NCBI RefSeq assembly: GCF_001026905.1
Contig: NZ_LAQL01000013.1
Span: 1 to 64,000, forward strand
Source: Kiloniella spongiae
Lineage (GTDB): Bacteria; Pseudomonadota; Alphaproteobacteria; Kiloniellales; Kiloniellaceae
Direction: 5' to 3'
Length of the DNA: 64,000 nt
Part shown: positions 18,291 through 26,635 of the stretch, piece after piece
How the letters are laid out: the number at the start of each line of letters is the position of its first letter
Position numbering within the stretch: the first letter of the stretch is position 1
Notes under the pieces: generated by a model
What the model saw: only the letters and a program-made list of their open reading frames with translations
Databases searched by the model: none
Told to the model about the DNA's origin: nothing
Program-made: the position numbers and the translations under genes

Positions 18291-19016
18291 GTGATCGCCT
18301 ATTTTATACTCGGCATTGGGTTGTTTCTGGGGGCTCTCTTTCTGGTTCAGTGGTTCAGTCGCGCCAATCCGGCTACAATATTAAAAACAATCAAAATTGT
18401 CGTTGCCATAATTGGCCTCTTTATCGCCCTATTCTTGCTATTCACCGGGCGGATATTTCTAGTTCTCGCTGCCGTACCTTTGTTGCTTCCTTTTATCTTG
18501 CGTTGGAGGGCTTTGTTTTCGCGTATGAAGGCGGCTTCTGGTGGAACGTCAGGGCAAATTTCTGAAGTCGTTACCAGGTTTTTGAAAATGAAGCTGGATC
18601 ATGATAGTGGGGATATGGATGGTTTGATCCTAACGGGAGAACGTGAAGGGTACTGGTTATCCGAGCTGGATCTTGTGGTGCTTGAGCAATTGCACCGCAT
18701 CTATTCCATAGAAGATACGAAGTCTGCTGAGTTACTATTTGCCTATGCTGCAAGACGTTTTGGGGCCGATTGGAATGATGAGCCTGAAGTTGCTTCTAAA
18801 AGCCATGGAGAAGGGCGAGAGCATGATTTTGATGATCAAATGGATAGAACGAAGGCGTTGGAAGTTTTGGGATTAACAGGAGAGCCATCAGATGATGAAA
18901 TACGAAGTGCGCACCGTAAACTGATGCAGAAGTTACATCCTGATCACGGAGGAAATACTTACCTCGCAACTCAGGTCAATCGAGCCAAGGATATTCTTTT
19001 AAACCGCTCTGGTTGA
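18291..19016 (+). CDS. membrane-anchored J-domain protein, TIM14-like
   Basis: A 241-aa inner-membrane protein. Three hydrophobic stretches (about residues 2-22, 32-52 and 54-70) are followed by a roughly 100-residue cytoplasmic linker and a C-terminal J-domain. The J-domain (about 190-241) has ALEVLGLTGEPSDDEIRSAH and the HPD motif in LHPDHGG, ending with NRAKDILL. The HPD-x-GG plus NxAKDxLL layout and the position at the extreme C-terminus match mitochondrial TIM14/Pam18 better than classical DnaJ. The J-domain should stimulate the DnaK ATPase at the membrane. The start is the GTG at 18291 (GGAG upstream); a TTG 7 codons earlier is an alternative. Confidence 0.85.
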   Translation: MIAYFILGIGLFLGALFLVQWFSRANPATILKTIKIVVAIIGLFIALFLLFTGRIFLVLAAVPLLLPFILRWRALFSRMKAASGGTSGQISEVVTRFLKMKLDHDSGDMDGLILTGEREGYWLSELDLVVLEQLHRIYSIEDTKSAELLFAYAARRFGADWNDEPEVASKSHGEGREHDFDDQMDRTKALEVLGLTGEPSDDEIRSAHRKLMQKLHPDHGGNTYLATQVNRAKDILLNRSG

Positions 19017-19077
19017 GTTTCTATTTATACTGTGGCAAAGACATACTGATTTTAATTTAATGAGGAGTGCGGCATCT

Positions 19078-19950
19078 ATGCGCCGACCCGTTCGTAAAGC
19101 GATTTTCCCTGTCGGGGGTCTTGGTACCCGATTTTTACCAGCAACCAAAGCGATGCCGAAAGAGATGTTGCCTGTGGTTGATAAGCCCTTGATTCAGTAT
19201 GCTGTTGAAGAAGCGAAAGCTGCTGGAATAGAAGAGTTTATTTTTGTTACCGGGCGTGGAAAAACAGCAATCGAGAACCACTTTGATCGTGAATATGAAC
19301 TGGAAGCTGTACTTGAAAGCCGTGGCAAAGAAAAAGAGCTGAAAGATTTGGCAAGCCTGCTTCTGGAAGCAGGAAGTGTGACCTATATGCGCCAGCAAGA
19401 GCCATTAGGATTAGGCCACGCTGTCTGGTGTGCCAGAAATGCAATTGGGGATGAACCTTTTGCGGTTTTGCTCGCGGATGACCTTATTCAGGCCGGGACA
19501 CCTTGTCTTAAGCAAATGATTGATAGTTATCAGGACACAGGTGGACATTTGGTTGCGGTTATGGATGTTCCGAGGGAACAGACAAACCGTTACGGTATTT
19601 TGGACGTCGTTTCTGAAAATGGTCCATTGGCAAAGGCTAAAAGTCTTATCGAGAAACCAGCACCAGAAGTTGCGCCATCGACTCTTTCTATTATTGGACG
19701 TTATGTGTTGGATCCGTCTGTTTTTCGTGAGCTTGACAAAAAAGAGCGTGGGGCAGGCGGTGAGATTCAACTTACCGATGCTCTGGCTGCAACCCTTGAT
19801 AACGTTGATTTTCACGGCTTGAGATTTGAAGGAACCAGATTTGACTGCGGTAGCAAGGCCGGGTTCTTGGAAGCAACGATTGCTTTTGCTTTGGAGCGCG
19901 AAGATCTTGGTGGTCGAATGCGTGATATTTTGAACAAATATACAAAATAA
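19078..19950 (+). CDS. galU: UTP-glucose-1-phosphate uridylyltransferase
   Basis: A 290-aa enzyme making UDP-glucose from UTP and glucose-1-phosphate, the precursor for exopolysaccharide, lipopolysaccharide and, through Ugd, UDP-glucuronate. Diagnostic motifs are FPVGGLGTRFLPATKAMPKE near the N-terminus, VDKPLIQYAVEEA, LGHAVWCA, LADDLI (metal-binding Asp) and IEKPAPEVAPS. I chose the ATG at 19078 because GAGGAG lies 10 bases upstream, inside the longer frame that begins at 19060. It is followed directly by ugd and pgm, forming a UDP-sugar supply cluster. Confidence 0.95.
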   Translation: MRRPVRKAIFPVGGLGTRFLPATKAMPKEMLPVVDKPLIQYAVEEAKAAGIEEFIFVTGRGKTAIENHFDREYELEAVLESRGKEKELKDLASLLLEAGSVTYMRQQEPLGLGHAVWCARNAIGDEPFAVLLADDLIQAGTPCLKQMIDSYQDTGGHLVAVMDVPREQTNRYGILDVVSENGPLAKAKSLIEKPAPEVAPSTLSIIGRYVLDPSVFRELDKKERGAGGEIQLTDALAATLDNVDFHGLRFEGTRFDCGSKAGFLEATIAFALEREDLGGRMRDILNKYTK

Positions 19951-19964
19951 AAAGATAAATAACG

Positions 19965-20016
19965 CCTGTTACGGGGTATATACCTGTCACTGGGTATTCC
20001 CTGTCACTAGGTATTC
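19965..20016 (+). repeat. three tandem imperfect 17-18-bp repeats before ugd
   Basis: Three head-to-tail copies of the pattern CCTGTYACNRGGTATTC lie at 19965-19980 (diverged), 19983-19999 and 20000-20016. The last two differ at one base. They fill most of the 78-base gap between galU and ugd and end 12 bases before the ugd start. Candidate protein-binding iterons or a leader element; no known motif is recognised. Confidence 0.75.
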
Positions 20017-20028
20017 TAGGAGTATTAA

Positions 20029-21354
20029 ATGCGTATTGCAATGATCGGTACAGGTTATGTTGGCTTGGTATCTGGGACGTGTTTTTCTGAATTCGGGACT
20101 GACGTTGTTTGTGTCGATAAAGATGAGAACAAAATCGAAGGCCTTAAAAAAGGCGTAATCCCGATTTTCGAGCCTGGTTTGGATACGCTCGTAAAAAACA
20201 ATTCTGAAGCTGGACGTCTAACCTTCTCTACTGATCTTGCTGCCGCTGCCAAAGATGCCGATGCTATTTTTATTGCTGTTGGTACACCTCCGGGTGAAAA
20301 TGATGGTCAGGCGGACCTTTCTTATGTTTATCAGGCGGCAAAAGAAATTGCTGAAGTTATTGATGGTTATAAGGTCATTATAACCAAATCGACTGTACCT
20401 GTTGGAACAGGGCGCGCTGTTGAGCGTATTATCCGCGAAACAAGACCAGATGCGGATTTTGATGTGGTTTCCAACCCGGAATTCCTACGCGAGGGCGCTG
20501 CGATTAATGATTTCATGCGTCCTGACCGGGTTGTAATTGGCGCAGAAACCAAGCGCGCGCAAGATATTATGGCGGAACTCTATCGTCCTTTGTACTTGAT
20601 TGAAACACCAATTCTCTTTACGAAGCTTGAGACATCAGAGCTGATTAAATACGCAGGTAACGCTTTTCTTGCGACGAAGATCTCTTTCATTAACCAGATG
20701 GCAGATCTTTGCGAAAAGGTTGGGGCTGATGTCCACCAAGTTGCCAAAGGCATTGGCCTTGATGGTCGTATCGGGCGAAAATTCCTACATGCTGGACCTG
20801 GCTATGGTGGATCGTGTTTTCCAAAGGATACACAAGCCCTTGCCTATACTGCACGGGAAGCTGGTGCACCGGTAAGTCTTGTCGAAGACGTTATCTCTTA
20901 TAACAGTGCGCGCAAGCGTCAGATGGCCGAGAAGGTTATTGTTCAGTGCGGCGGTTCAGTTGCCGGTAAAAAAATCGCTGTCCTAGGACTTACCTTTAAG
21001 CCGAATACAGACGATATGCGTGATTCTCCAAGCCTTGATATTATTCCTCTTCTACAGGAAAAGGGTGCACAAATTAGTGCGTATGATCCCGAAGGGATGG
21101 CAGAAGCAGAAGAACTCTTAACTGATGTTTCTTATGGCCAAAATGCCTATGAAATTATGAGTGACGCTGATGCTCTGGTAATTATTACAGAATGGAATGA
21201 ATTCCGTCGTCTTGATCTTGATCGTGTCAAAGGATTGTTAAAATCCCCTGTGATGGTTGATCTTCGAAATATATATAATCCTGATGAGATGAAAGAGGCT
21301 GGTTTTGACTATCTTTGTGTTGGTCGCCCGCTGTCTGCATTTTCTGCTGAATAA
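20029..21354 (+). CDS. ugd: UDP-glucose 6-dehydrogenase
   Basis: A 441-aa NAD-dependent enzyme oxidising UDP-glucose to UDP-glucuronate in two steps. The N-terminal Rossmann motif is MIGTGYVGLVSGTCFSEFG. TKSTVPVGTG and SNPEFLREGAAI follow, then the central helix with YAGNAFLATKISFIN, and the catalytic cysteine in GPGYGGSCFPKDT (Cys about 264). The C-terminal UDP-binding domain contains GLTFKPNTDDMRDSPS. Ribosome site AGGAG lies 8 bases before the ATG. It lies between galU and pgm and draws on their common product. Confidence 0.95.
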   Translation: MRIAMIGTGYVGLVSGTCFSEFGTDVVCVDKDENKIEGLKKGVIPIFEPGLDTLVKNNSEAGRLTFSTDLAAAAKDADAIFIAVGTPPGENDGQADLSYVYQAAKEIAEVIDGYKVIITKSTVPVGTGRAVERIIRETRPDADFDVVSNPEFLREGAAINDFMRPDRVVIGAETKRAQDIMAELYRPLYLIETPILFTKLETSELIKYAGNAFLATKISFINQMADLCEKVGADVHQVAKGIGLDGRIGRKFLHAGPGYGGSCFPKDTQALAYTAREAGAPVSLVEDVISYNSARKRQMAEKVIVQCGGSVAGKKIAVLGLTFKPNTDDMRDSPSLDIIPLLQEKGAQISAYDPEGMAEAEELLTDVSYGQNAYEIMSDADALVIITEWNEFRRLDLDRVKGLLKSPVMVDLRNIYNPDEMKEAGFDYLCVGRPLSAFSAE

Positions 21355-21384
21355 AATTTAAACCTTATCTTAAACGAGACCGCT

Positions 21385-22758
21385 TTGTATAATTTTGATC
21401 CGACAATCATTCGTGAATACGACATCCGAGGTATTATCGGCGAAACTCTTTCTTCTGCCGATGCAATTGCTATTGGGCGCGCGTTTGGAACGATAATAAG
21501 ACGTGCTGGCGGCGATAAAGTTGCTGTCGGCTATGACGGGCGAACGTCGTCACCAGATTTGGCTGATGCACTCACGCAGGGGCTGGTAGCATCAGGGGTT
21601 ACTGTGTACGGAGTGGGACGCGGGCCTACGCCGATGCTATATTTTGCTGCTTATACCCTACCTGTCGATGGTGGCATAATGATCACGGGATCTCATAATC
21701 CGGGTAATCATAACGGATTTAAGCTGGTTCAGAATAAGCAGGCCTTTTTTGGGGAACAAATCAAGGAAATCGACAGGATCGCGAAGTCGGGTGATTTTGA
21801 AGAGGGAAAAGGTGATTATATTGAACACCCTATTTTTGATGCCTATATTGCACGCCTTCTGGAAGAAGTTCAGTTTAAACAAAGTAGCCTAAAAGTCGTT
21901 TGGGACGCAGGGAACGGTGCCGCTGGTGAGGCTATGACATCGCTTACTGCGAAATTGCCGGGGCAGCATGAGCTTCTGTTTGCTGATATTGATGGAACTT
22001 TTCCTAATCATCATCCTGATCCAACCGTACCGGAAAACGTTGTGGATTTACAAAAGGCAATCGCGACTAATAAAGCTGATCTTGGAATTGCTTTTGATGG
22101 AGACGGCGATCGTATCGGGTTGGTTGATGCGGAAGGTGAAATCTTGTGGGGAGATCAGATTATGCTCTTCCTTGCCAAAGGTGTTCTCAAAGATCTTCCG
22201 GGAGCAACTGTTATTGCTGATGTGAAGGCAAGCCAGGTTCTTTTTGATGAAATTGAAAAAGCGGGCGGCAAGCCTGTTATGTGGAAGACAGGACATTCAC
22301 ATATCAAGTCAAAGATGATTGAACTCAACGCACCTTTTGCAGGTGAAATGTCTGCGCACCTTTTCTTTGCTGATCGTTATTATGGGTATGATGATGCTCT
22401 TTATGCAGCAGTGCGTGTTTTGAACATTATTGAAGACGAAGGACTGTCATTGGCTGAATTCAGAAAGTCTCTGCCAAAGGCCGTGAATACGCCGGAAATG
22501 CGGTTTGAATGTGCAGATACACGCAAGTTCAGTGTTGTGGAAGAAGTGGCAGCACGCTTAGCTGAAGAAAAAGCTGATGTTGTCTCTGTAGATGGTGTTC
22601 GCGTGAATACTGATGATGGGTGGTGGTTGTTACGAGCATCAAACACCCAGGCTGTTTTGGTCGCGCGGTGTGAGGCGTCTAGCGAAGACGGTTTGAAACG
22701 CTTACGAAAACAACTCGCGGACCAACTTCACAAGAGTGGTGTTGCCATTCCGGATTGA
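21385..22758 (+). CDS. pgm: phosphomannomutase/phosphoglucomutase
   Basis: A 457-aa member of the alpha-D-phosphohexomutase family, interconverting glucose-6-P and glucose-1-P (and/or the mannose pair), supplying GalU. Four signature sites are present: the phosphoserine loop ITGSHNPGNHNGFK, the metal-binding DGDGDRIG, the sugar-binding loop GEMSAHLFF, and the phosphate-binding RASNTQAVLVARCEA. Length is typical of AlgC-like enzymes (about 460 aa). The start is a TTG at 21385, 30 bases after ugd, with GAGA upstream; no ATG fits because REYDIRG, the conserved N-terminal substrate loop, follows after 10 residues. Whether it should be called manB or algC cannot be decided from sequence. Confidence 0.92.
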   Translation: MYNFDPTIIREYDIRGIIGETLSSADAIAIGRAFGTIIRRAGGDKVAVGYDGRTSSPDLADALTQGLVASGVTVYGVGRGPTPMLYFAAYTLPVDGGIMITGSHNPGNHNGFKLVQNKQAFFGEQIKEIDRIAKSGDFEEGKGDYIEHPIFDAYIARLLEEVQFKQSSLKVVWDAGNGAAGEAMTSLTAKLPGQHELLFADIDGTFPNHHPDPTVPENVVDLQKAIATNKADLGIAFDGDGDRIGLVDAEGEILWGDQIMLFLAKGVLKDLPGATVIADVKASQVLFDEIEKAGGKPVMWKTGHSHIKSKMIELNAPFAGEMSAHLFFADRYYGYDDALYAAVRVLNIIEDEGLSLAEFRKSLPKAVNTPEMRFECADTRKFSVVEEVAARLAEEKADVVSVDGVRVNTDDGWWLLRASNTQAVLVARCEASSEDGLKRLRKQLADQLHKSGVAIPD

Positions 22759-22782
22759 TCAACAGAGTCTTTATTTAACAAT

Positions 22783-22820
22783 AAAAAACTGACCCAAATT
22801 AGATTTTGTGTCAGTTTTTT
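22783..22820. terminator. bidirectional terminator between pgm and D,D-carboxypeptidase
   Basis: The 11-bp stem AAAAAACTGAC / GTCAGTTTTTT (22783-22793 with 22810-22820), extended by a few inner pairs. A-run and T-run ends allow it to serve both convergent genes. Confidence 0.85.
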
Positions 22821-22884
22821 TGTTCTGTAAAAAGGGCGTGTAGAATAGGAAACTTTTTGTATTTCTTTGCGAAAGACAGTCCCT

Positions 22885-24108
22885 TTAAAATAATCCTGGA
22901 GGAACGGCGACGCATGACATGCGTTGTTGCTTGAGTTCACGACAAGCATTGCGTGCTGCAATTTCATCAAGACCTTTCAGACGGGCGCGGTAGAGAGAGC
23001 CATCGGCTTTATCAACCTGCTGAATATGTACCTGGGTGCCTGTAGGGGTTGATTTAATTTGTGCCAAAGCTTGATCCGCAGCCATTTTTGCTGGTTCATA
23101 CTTTCTGAAAGCACCGACTTGAATACCCCAATCTGATATTGGTTGCACTGCACTGCTATCAGGTTGAATAGCTGCAATTTGTCCTGGTAAAGAGAGATCT
23201 GTTGACGCTGTTAAGACTGGGCGGGATTTCGGCAGTGGTGGTGCGGATACAAAAACGCTTTCTCTTCGAGGATTACGTTTTGGGGCTGCGGGTAACTTGG
23301 CAACCTGTGTAATGCCGACACGTTTGAAGCTTTTGTCCAGAATCTCTTTCATATGGCGATCGCGAGAGCGACCCGTTTTCCCACCAAACACAACGCCAAT
23401 CAGTCGACGATTGTTACGAACAACTGAAGCGACCAAATTAAAACCAGAGGCACGCGTGTAACCTGTTTTTATACCATCTGTTCCCTGATAGCTGGCTAGC
23501 AACTTGTTATGGTTTCTGTAGGATCTGTTTTTGTACTTATAACTTTGTGTTGAGAACAGATGATAGTACTGTGGAAAATCCCGCTTCAACGCAATCGCAA
23601 GCTTTGACATATCACGAGCTGTGCTCAGTTGACCCCGGTTTGGCAGGCCAGAGGCATTGCGGAATGTTGTTCTCGTCATGCCAAGAGAATGTGCTTTCTT
23701 TGTCATCATTCTGGCAAACGTTGTTTCTTTTCCACCGATAGCTTCGGCCATGACCACAGCAGCATCGTTGGCAGATTTTGTTACCAAAGCCATAATAACG
23801 TCTTTGGTAGAAATTGTGCCTTTGTATCTTAAGCCAAGCTTTGACGGCGCCATTCCGGCGGCACGTTTTGATACAGGCAGCTTTTGTTTCATGGTTAGCT
23901 TACCCTTTTCCAAGGCATCAAATGCCATGTAGAGGGTCATCATTTTTGTTAAAGAGGCAGGGTAGTTACGCGTATCTGCATTTCTACTGTAAAGAACTTC
24001 GCCAGTGTGTGCATCAATCACTAGGGATGCATACTTGGCCTGTGCCGGTGCCATAAGCACGAACAGGGTCAGAAGCATAGTGGTAATGAGCTTCAGTCCT
24101 AGGTTCAT
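22885..24108 (-). CDS. D-alanyl-D-alanine carboxypeptidase with SPOR domain
   Basis: A 407-aa periplasmic S11-family penicillin-binding protein (DacA/PBP5-like) that trims the terminal D-Ala of peptidoglycan stem peptides. The signal peptide ends near APAQA (about residue 24). The active-site triad is complete: SLTK (about 52-55), SAND (about 111-114) and KTG in DGIKTGYTRAS. A proline-rich linker leads to a C-terminal SPOR domain (about 328-407, starting WGIQVGAFRKY), which binds denuded glycan at division sites; this replaces the usual amphipathic anchor of PBP5. There is a very strong ribosome site, AAGGGGGG. The SPOR fusion points to septal recruitment. Confidence 0.92.
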   Translation of the reverse strand: MNLGLKLITTMLLTLFVLMAPAQAKYASLVIDAHTGEVLYSRNADTRNYPASLTKMMTLYMAFDALEKGKLTMKQKLPVSKRAAGMAPSKLGLRYKGTISTKDVIMALVTKSANDAAVVMAEAIGGKETTFARMMTKKAHSLGMTRTTFRNASGLPNRGQLSTARDMSKLAIALKRDFPQYYHLFSTQSYKYKNRSYRNHNKLLASYQGTDGIKTGYTRASGFNLVASVVRNNRRLIGVVFGGKTGRSRDRHMKEILDKSFKRVGITQVAKLPAAPKRNPRRESVFVSAPPLPKSRPVLTASTDLSLPGQIAAIQPDSSAVQPISDWGIQVGAFRKYEPAKMAADQALAQIKSTPTGTQVHIQQVDKADGSLYRARLKGLDEIAARNACRELKQQRMSCVAVPPGLF

Positions 24109-24358
24109 TAATTCCCCCCTTTTAAATGGGTTTGTAGATAAATCTTAGAGGATTTATCGAATGTTATAACTCAAATATGTCTACTAACCATTTAAAACAG
24201 AAGGATTCTACATAAATTCGATTCTTCTGTCCAGTTGCCAATAGCCAATTGCCATCAGGATGACATATTTATCTTGAGAATGTGTAAAGATACAATGCCA
24301 ATGTTAATAAATGGCAAAAATGGCGGAAAATTGGTTAATTTTATACATTGAGGATAAA

Positions 24359-25048
24359 ATGCGTCTAGCTCAATTTGTACCTTTCGTACTTTCTCCGCTT
24401 TTATTTGCAGCGGGGTGTACTTACCAAGGGGATATCGACAAACCCTATACCCAGAAAGCAACCTGGTTCAGTTATGTTGGCGGAGATGATATTCGTGCTC
24501 GCTGTGCACCGGGGATCACGGAATATCGATTTGTTTATAATGCTGTTTATGATGAACAGATTCGCAGCTATGAAATTACTGGGAAACCCGGGGAACCTGC
24601 TGAAATGATTTCGCGTGTCCAAGAAGGTCATGGTCTTGATGTGACAGAAATTTCGTTGTCAGATCCTTTGGCGCAATTTGGTTGGAAAAAATCAACAACC
24701 AATCTTTCTGTTTCAGAAATGGGCGAACTCGAATCTCTGTTGAAGGCCTCAGGTGCCGGAGAACCGATAACAAAGGGGGCACGTCTACGATCTGATGATT
24801 TCTATTGGGTTTCAGCACTCTGCTATGATGGTGCCTTTGTTTATAACGGATGGAAGAAAACCTCTGAAGGTTTTGAGCATCTGGCTTTTATGCCATTTCT
24901 ATTCAAACATGATAAAACTGACATAAAGGTTAACCCCTTTCGTGATGTTGGTGGGAAGCATATTGCACGGTTGCATCAGTCCAAGGCGGAAAAGCGGAAA
25001 CATTTTGATCTTGAAGTTGGTAATAATGGTCTTGTGACAGGTTTTTAG
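24359..25048 (+). CDS. hypothetical lipoprotein
   Basis: A 229-aa predicted lipoprotein of unknown function. The start ATG at 24359 has GAGG 6 bases upstream. It gives a clean lipoprotein signal (a basic MR start, a hydrophobic core, lipobox FAAGC with Cys19), whereas the longer frame would bury it. The mature part is about 210 residues with paired cysteines (CAPGI and ALCYDGA), mixed strands and helices, and an acidic-to-basic tail. I recognise no domain. It has its own upstream region and lies between the divergent carboxypeptidase and the phasin. Confidence 0.75.
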   Translation: MRLAQFVPFVLSPLLFAAGCTYQGDIDKPYTQKATWFSYVGGDDIRARCAPGITEYRFVYNAVYDEQIRSYEITGKPGEPAEMISRVQEGHGLDVTEISLSDPLAQFGWKKSTTNLSVSEMGELESLLKASGAGEPITKGARLRSDDFYWVSALCYDGAFVYNGWKKTSEGFEHLAFMPFLFKHDKTDIKVNPFRDVGGKHIARLHQSKAEKRKHFDLEVGNNGLVTGF

Positions 25049-25206
25049 TATCTGGTTTAGTATCTGTGACTTGGGTTATCCCATTCTAAAGCAGACGGAC
25101 ATCATTGTTCGTCTGCTTTGAGTGTACAGGCATAGGATTTGTGACTTTTAAAATACTTTCGCCTAGGTTGTCATGTTTCAGTTTGGTTGCAATAGCGTTA
25201 TGTGTT

Positions 25207-25279
25207 TGTTGCATTGCAGCATTGTCCTTGAAATTTCAAATTTAATGTGTATGTTAATGCATATGTTGCATTGCAGCAT
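25207..25279 (+). promoter_or_regulatory. two PhaR-like operator sites upstream of phasin
   Basis: The same 16-mer (TGTTGCATTGCAGCAT) occurs exactly at 25207-25222 and 25264-25279, with start positions 57 bases apart, in the 364-base region before the phasin gene. PhaR repressors of alphaproteobacteria bind TGC/GCA-rich sites of the type CTGC-N3-4-GCAG upstream of phasin and PHB genes, and release them when polyhydroxybutyrate appears. Repeat identity is seen; PhaR assignment is inference from family knowledge and the downstream gene. Confidence 0.65.
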
Positions 25280-25307
25280 GAGTGAGTTGTCAGTTGGGGA
25301 GGATGAA

Positions 25308-25380
25308 CGTTCCGCCCTGAATTAAGAGCGAAGGCAGCCTTAAATCTTTACCTCAAGAAGAGGTAAATGCAGGTGGAACG
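25308..25380 (+). other. structured 5' leader of the phasin mRNA
   Basis: A long-range stem pairs 25308-25319 with 25370-25380 (11 pairs including one G-T, with one bulged C). Inside it a perfect 8-bp hairpin pairs 25347-25354 with 25360-25367. The structure ends 22 bases before the phasin ribosome site. It could stabilise the abundant phasin transcript or control its translation. Confidence 0.5.
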
Positions 25381-25412
25381 CTGTGAAAACGAACTGATCC
25401 TAGGAGACTAAG

Positions 25413-25976
25413 GTGACAACAACTAAGAAAAAGTTGGCAGATACGACTGAAAGTAAAGCGAAGGCTACACAGGCTAACGCTAAAAATACTGGTAAAGATA
25501 CTGTCATTAACGGAACAGAAACCGTGGAGAATATGATGAAATCAAGTATGGACGCTGCTGCTAAAGGCTATGAGCAAGCTTTTTCTTTTTCTCAAGCGCA
25601 GGCAGAAAAAGCTATGGATACTCTTTATAAGCAGTGCGAAAGCGCTGCTGAATTGAGTAAAGAAAACGCTGAATTGGCTGCAAAGTCAGGCAACAGCATT
25701 TCTGAAGGTTATCAAAAGCTGAACTCATTGTTCATGGGCATGGCACAGGATGCTATGAAAAAGAACTTTGCTGTTGCAGAAGCTTTTCTTGGCGCAAAAG
25801 ATTTTAACGAAGTAACAGATATTCAATCTAACTTTGCACGTGAATCTTTCGATGCCATGGTTAAAAATGGTAACGAGCTAACAACACTTACAACCAAGTT
25901 AACGACTGAAGCTGTTGAACCAGTTCGCAAGCAGGTTACCGAAGCTGTTGAGAAAATGACAAAAGCAGCTGCTTAA
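25413..25976 (+). CDS. phaP: phasin family protein
   Basis: A 187-aa phasin_2-type protein that coats polyhydroxyalkanoate granules. The first 40 residues are Lys/Thr/Ala-rich. The rest is one long amphipathic helical region with the family phrases MMKSSMDAAAKGYEQAFSF, EKAMDTLYKQCESAAELSKE, and FNEVTDIQSNFARESFDAMV (about 130-150). The start is a GTG with the good site AGGAG 6 bases upstream. The leader is structured and two PhaR-like sites lie upstream. No PHA synthase or phaR is in the window, so granule formation is inferred from family only. Confidence 0.88.
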   Translation: MTTTKKKLADTTESKAKATQANAKNTGKDTVINGTETVENMMKSSMDAAAKGYEQAFSFSQAQAEKAMDTLYKQCESAAELSKENAELAAKSGNSISEGYQKLNSLFMGMAQDAMKKNFAVAEAFLGAKDFNEVTDIQSNFARESFDAMVKNGNELTTLTTKLTTEAVEPVRKQVTEAVEKMTKAAA

Positions 25977-26308
25977 GTTTTAAAAGCACGCTCTTTTATC
26001 AAAATAACGCGGAAAGCCCTGCATTTTGCAGGGCTTTTTGCGTAAAAATATCTCTCTATCTTGAAGAGGGAATGGGGACACACTATAATATAGTGCTGTC
26101 GGTGATAGAGTTTAATGTATGGGGCACAGGGCTTTGCTGCTTTTTACACATTGCATTGGGGAATTTTGCATCATTTGGAAGTTTTGTAATGTTGAACTCT
26201 GTCGACTGTTTACCAATGTATAATAAAACTGTAGATACGTTGACACGATATATGATGTCGCCGGAAAATTTATCTACATAAGACCAGGAATGATTAGGTA
26301 GTTTCTCT
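25977..26308. other. intergenic region phasin-clpS
   Basis: 332 bases. It starts with the phasin terminator. At 26081-26095 there is a near-perfect palindrome (CACTATA A TATAGTG) that could be an operator. At 26219-26224 there is a perfect TATAAT that may be the -10 of clpS; the best upstream TTGAAC (26192) is 21 bases away, too far for a normal -35. The minus-strand frame across here is not a convincing gene. Confidence 0.45.
26013..26040 (+). terminator. intrinsic terminator after phasin
   Basis: A perfect 11-bp stem, AAAGCCCTGCA / TGCAGGGCTTT, with a three-base loop, followed by further T residues. Confidence 0.9.
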
Positions 26309-26635
26309 ATGAGTGGAAAAGAGCGTGATGATGATTTTGGCACGTCGGATGACATTCTCGTAAAACCACGAGAGAAAACCAAACGTCCATCGATGTACAA
26401 AGTTTTATTGCTGAATGATGATTACACGCCGATGGAATTTGTCATTCATGTTTTGACGCAGTTTTTCGGTAAAGATCAAGATGATGCAACGCGTATCATG
26501 CTTCAGGTGCACCAAAAAGGCGTCGGAATCTGTGGTGTATTCAGTTATGACGTTGCCGAGACAAAAGCAACTCAAGTTGTTGATTTAGCACGAAAGAATC
26601 AACATCCATTGCAGTGTACTATCGAGAAAGAATAA
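26309..26635 (+). CDS. clpS: ATP-dependent Clp protease adaptor ClpS
   Basis: A 108-aa N-recognin that delivers proteins with N-terminal Leu, Phe, Tyr or Trp to ClpAP. After a polar N-terminal arm of about 27 residues comes the family core: [20 protein letters not shown] (binding pocket Asn-Asp-Asp), [16 protein letters not shown] helix and [20 protein letters not shown]. Length and motif layout are standard. The gene is 421 bases upstream of clpA on the same strand. With Aat encoded later in this window, the pathway for tagging and recognition is complete. Confidence 0.96.
   Translation: MSGKERDDDFGTSDDILVKPREKTKRPSMYKVLLLNDDYTPMEFVIHVLTQFFGKDQDDATRIMLQVHQKGVGICGVFSYDVAETKATQVVDLARKNQHPLQCTIEKE

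Noticed and set aside
26083-26400. 105-codon minus-strand frame before clpS
   Set aside because: It overlaps the clpS start on the opposite strand, has no recognisable domain and no ribosome site; a chance frame.
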